The translations under genes and the position numbers were made by a program. From Minisyncoccota bacterium (lineage in GTDB: Bacteria > Patescibacteriota > Microgenomatia > Levybacterales > UBA12049): a stretch of 6,685 nt of DNA. Shown here one piece after another: positions 5,274 to 6,685 of the stretch (positions within the stretch are counted from its first letter, which is position 1; every line of letters begins with the position of its first letter). The notes under the pieces were generated by a model, which saw only the letters and a program-made list of their open reading frames with translations, had not been told where the DNA came from and searched no databases. The stretch lies in contig JANWIQ010000010.1 in assembly GCA_025449795.1 (NCBI GenBank), forward strand, positions 1-6,685. The letters run 5' to 3'.

Positions 5274-6188
5274 ATGTGTTCACGAAATCTGCCCAAAATT
5301 TTCTTCATAATTTTCCTCATTTTATTTTTCTTTGTGCCAAAAAACGTTTTTGCGGCTACGTTACTTTCAACAGGATTTGAATCGGGAACACTTGAATCGT
5401 GGGTTACTTCAGGAGGAGCAACAACAGCGACGGTTTCTGCTGAAGCAGTGCATCAGGGTCTTTATGCAATAAAAATAAATAGTGATAAAACGTCATCATA
5501 TGGCTTCCAAACAACCGTAGTTAATACCGAACCAGGCATGTTCTACACATTTTCAGCCTTCGGAAAAACCACCAACACCAATACTTCGGGGTTTTTAATA
5601 CGGGTTGCATGGTATGGAAGTAGTGATGGGTCAGGGTCACAATTAACAACGCCTACCGATAGCAGCGCGAGTACAAATAGTGATTGGACACCTCTTTCAA
5701 CAGGAGTTATTCAAGCGCCATCCACAGCGAATTCTGCAAAAATTCGTCTCATTCTTACCACTAAAACTGCTGGTCAAGTTGCCAATGCATATTTTGATGA
5801 TGTTGTTTTTGAAGAAGCTATTGCTCCAAGCCCCACGCCAACCGATACCCCAGTGCCACCTACGGCAACTGCTATCCCTAAAACTCCAACTTTTACTCCT
5901 ACACCCAAGCCAATAAATACCCCCACCCATTCGATAAGTTTGGCACCTTTATCAAATACCCCCACTGCTATTAGTTCATTTGGTGCAGTGCTTGGGACAG
6001 CTTCCGCTCAGCCTACGTTAGAAAATAAGCCAACGCTAGTTGCCGCAGAAGCAGATCACAAGGAGATATCGGTGCAATGGATGGCAATTGGTATAATTCT
6101 TCTTGGCTTTGGGCTTTTAGGAAGCTGTGGTATACTAATTGTCTTGCAAACAGCAAAAGGAAAAGCAGTATGGAAGAGGTTTTTTTAA
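5274..6188 (+). CDS. membrane-anchored surface protein with carbohydrate-binding-like domain and Pro/Thr stalk
   Basis: 304 residues. A signal peptide (IFFIIFLILFFFV, with a cut likely after VFA at 27) is followed by a jelly-roll-like domain (about 30-181) with the look of the CBM4/9 carbohydrate-binding family: FESGTLESW near the start, HQGLYAIKI, then SDWTPLSTGVI, IRLILTT and the closing YFDDVVFEE. Next come a Pro/Thr-rich stalk (about 184-218), a low-complexity spacer, one transmembrane helix (about 269-292) and a basic end (KGKAVWKRFF). The domain would sit outside on a stalk, able to bind glycans of the cell's own wall or of a host. No LPXTG motif is present. An in-frame TGA at 5262 rules out longer forms; GGTGA at 5260-5264 is a plausible ribosome binding site nine bases from the ATG. 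The 3' end overlaps tsaE by 19 bases. Exact ligand unknown. Confidence 0.8.
   Translation: MCSRNLPKIFFIIFLILFFFVPKNVFAATLLSTGFESGTLESWVTSGGATTATVSAEAVHQGLYAIKINSDKTSSYGFQTTVVNTEPGMFYTFSAFGKTTNTNTSGFLIRVAWYGSSDGSGSQLTTPTDSSASTNSDWTPLSTGVIQAPSTANSAKIRLILTTKTAGQVANAYFDDVVFEEAIAPSPTPTDTPVPPTATAIPKTPTFTPTPKPINTPTHSISLAPLSNTPTAISSFGAVLGTASAQPTLENKPTLVAAEADHKEISVQWMAIGIILLGFGLLGSCGILIVLQTAKGKAVWKRFF
6158..6161 (+). promoter_or_regulatory. ribosome binding site fixing the tsaE start
   Basis: AGGA (within AAAGGAAAA) lies eight bases before the ATG at 6170 and inside the upstream gene. It supports this ATG over the in-frame ATG at 6077, whose extra 31 residues are Trp-rich, lack any TsaE similarity and are the out-of-frame reading of the upstream transmembrane segment. 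Confidence 0.65.
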
Positions 6189-6631
6189 GTAAAAATGCAG
6201 AAGAAACACAAGAGTTTGCACAAAAGTTTGCCGAGAAAATAGCAAGTGGCGGTGTTATGCTTTTGTATGGAGATTTGGGTGCAGGCAAAACAACTTTTGT
6301 GCAGGGATTGGCCAAAGGGCTAGGAATACAAAAAAGAATTATCTCGCCAACATTTGTGATCGTACGACAGTACGGAATATCCAATGTCAAATATCAAATA
6401 GCAAATAGCAAATTTTTCTATCATGTTGATTTGTATAGGTTGCAAACAGAAAAAGAAATTGAAGGCTTGGGACTCACAGAGCTTATGAAAAATCTCGATA
6501 ATGTCGTTGTTATAGAGTGGCCGGAAAGGTTGGGAAGTTTGACGCCAAGTAAAAGGTGGGAATTAAAGTTTAAAGTTATTAGTGATAATGAACGAGAAAT
6601 ATCAGTAAATGATTATTCTTCGAGCGAGTGA
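6170..6631 (+). CDS. tsaE: tRNA t6A synthesis ATPase TsaE
   Basis: 153-residue P-loop ATPase of the TsaB-TsaD-TsaE complex, which attaches threonylcarbamoyl to A37 of tRNAs reading ANN codons; cytoplasmic. Visible are Walker A GDLGAGKT (34-41), the family motif SPTF (59-62), HVDLYRL (85-91) and the end-strand VVVIEWPER (112-120). Compared with the usual run from SPTF to YHVDLYRL, this protein carries about 10 extra residues (near 69-81, GISNVKYQIANSK), encoded mostly by a seven-base repeat. The last residues, SSSE, and the TGA stop come from a separate repeat element. The gene overlaps the surface protein gene by 19 bases and is probably last in the operon. The link to cell-wall genes is more likely positional than functional, since tsaE is a lone housekeeping gene here and tsaB and tsaD are not in the window. 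Confidence 0.95.
   Translation: MEEVFLSKNAEETQEFAQKFAEKIASGGVMLLYGDLGAGKTTFVQGLAKGLGIQKRIISPTFVIVRQYGISNVKYQIANSKFFYHVDLYRLQTEKEIEGLGLTELMKNLDNVVVIEWPERLGSLTPSKRWELKFKVISDNEREISVNDYSSSE
6382..6415. repeat. in-frame heptamer repeat inside tsaE
   Basis: After a worn CAATGT, the units CAAATAT, CAAATAG, CAAATAG and CAAATTT follow with a strict period of seven bases. The tract lies in the loop between two conserved TsaE motifs and keeps the frame, adding residues rather than breaking the gene. Similar CAAATAT-type tracts occur, as I recall, between genes in CPR genomes. Confidence 0.75.
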
Positions 6632-6667
6632 AACGAGTCGAGAAGTTTAAGGACATGCAGTTCTCGA
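6616..6667. repeat. CGAG-rich inverted repeat overlapping the end of tsaE
   Basis: TTCTTCGA (6616-6623) pairs with TCGAGAA (6638-6644) with one bulged T, enclosing repeated CGAG units (6621-6640). TCGAGAA can also pair with a second TTCTCGA (6661-6667). The element supplies the last codons and the TGA stop of tsaE. The pattern resembles dispersed intergenic repeats rather than a terminator; no T-tract follows. Confidence 0.5.
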
Positions 6668-6673
6668 TTCATT

Positions 6674-6685
6674 CCGCCATGGCGG
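6674..6685. repeat. perfect 12-base palindrome at the window edge
   Basis: CCGCCATGGCGG is its own reverse complement and far more GC-rich than its surroundings. Preceded by TTCTCGATTCATT, it may be the centre of a longer inverted repeat whose other half lies beyond the window (prediction: AATGAATCGAGAA follows). Confidence 0.5.

Noticed and set aside
5138..5380. plus-strand open frame bridging the peptidase and surface protein genes
   Set aside because: Out of frame with both real genes, mostly covered by them, and lacking any motif.
6013..6390. 125-codon minus-strand open frame opposite the surface protein gene and tsaE
   Set aside because: Both opposing plus-strand genes are well supported by motifs; this frame has no domain or ribosome binding site.

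Overview
The window is AT-rich, compact and reads almost entirely on the plus strand. It looks like chromosomal DNA of a Candidate Phyla Radiation (Patescibacteria) bacterium, most like the Microgenomates-type lineages. This is inferred from the style of the proteins: many small single-helix membrane proteins of unknown function, Pro/Thr-rich surface stalks, an FtsE with a long charged tail, and short-period repeats between and inside genes. Three genes end in TGA and no gene needs TGA read as an amino acid. That fits genetic code 11 and argues against the recoded Gracilibacteria/Absconditabacteria.

Left part (1-1141): a small one-helix membrane protein, a spacer with a degenerate copy of an interspersed palindrome, then a 281-residue protein of the DehI (2-haloacid dehalogenase) fold family. 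By an alignment from memory, this protein lacks the family's catalytic aspartate. Bases 1142-1548 hold no large gene. They hold an extended -10 promoter placed as if for a leaderless 28-codon membrane peptide, and a 97-base stretch (1402-1498) that folds on paper into a closed multi-stem RNA.

Right part (1549-6631): a tight row of six genes, probably one operon. It runs: membrane-anchored small domain protein of unknown function; ftsE (TTG start inside the previous gene's stop); ftsX; a secreted coiled-coil peptidase; a membrane-anchored carbohydrate-binding-like surface protein; tsaE. FtsE is the ATPase and FtsX the membrane component that in other bacteria opens up a coiled-coil peptidoglycan hydrolase (EnvC, PcsB, CwlO or RipC) during division. 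The gene directly after ftsX has the expected signal peptide and paired coiled coils, but its C-terminal domain is a C39-like cysteine peptidase instead of the LytM, CHAP or NlpC/P60 domain of those partners. The surface protein and the small anchored protein are candidate accessory parts of the same envelope machine. TsaE (tRNA t6A synthesis) is probably a housekeeping passenger.

Repeats are a second theme. Seven-base units form a long hairpin between ftsX and the peptidase gene and reach its start codon. A different seven-base repeat has expanded in frame inside tsaE. Palindromic elements supply the end of tsaE and the right edge of the window. None of the structures, alignments or family assignments was computed; all were read by eye.
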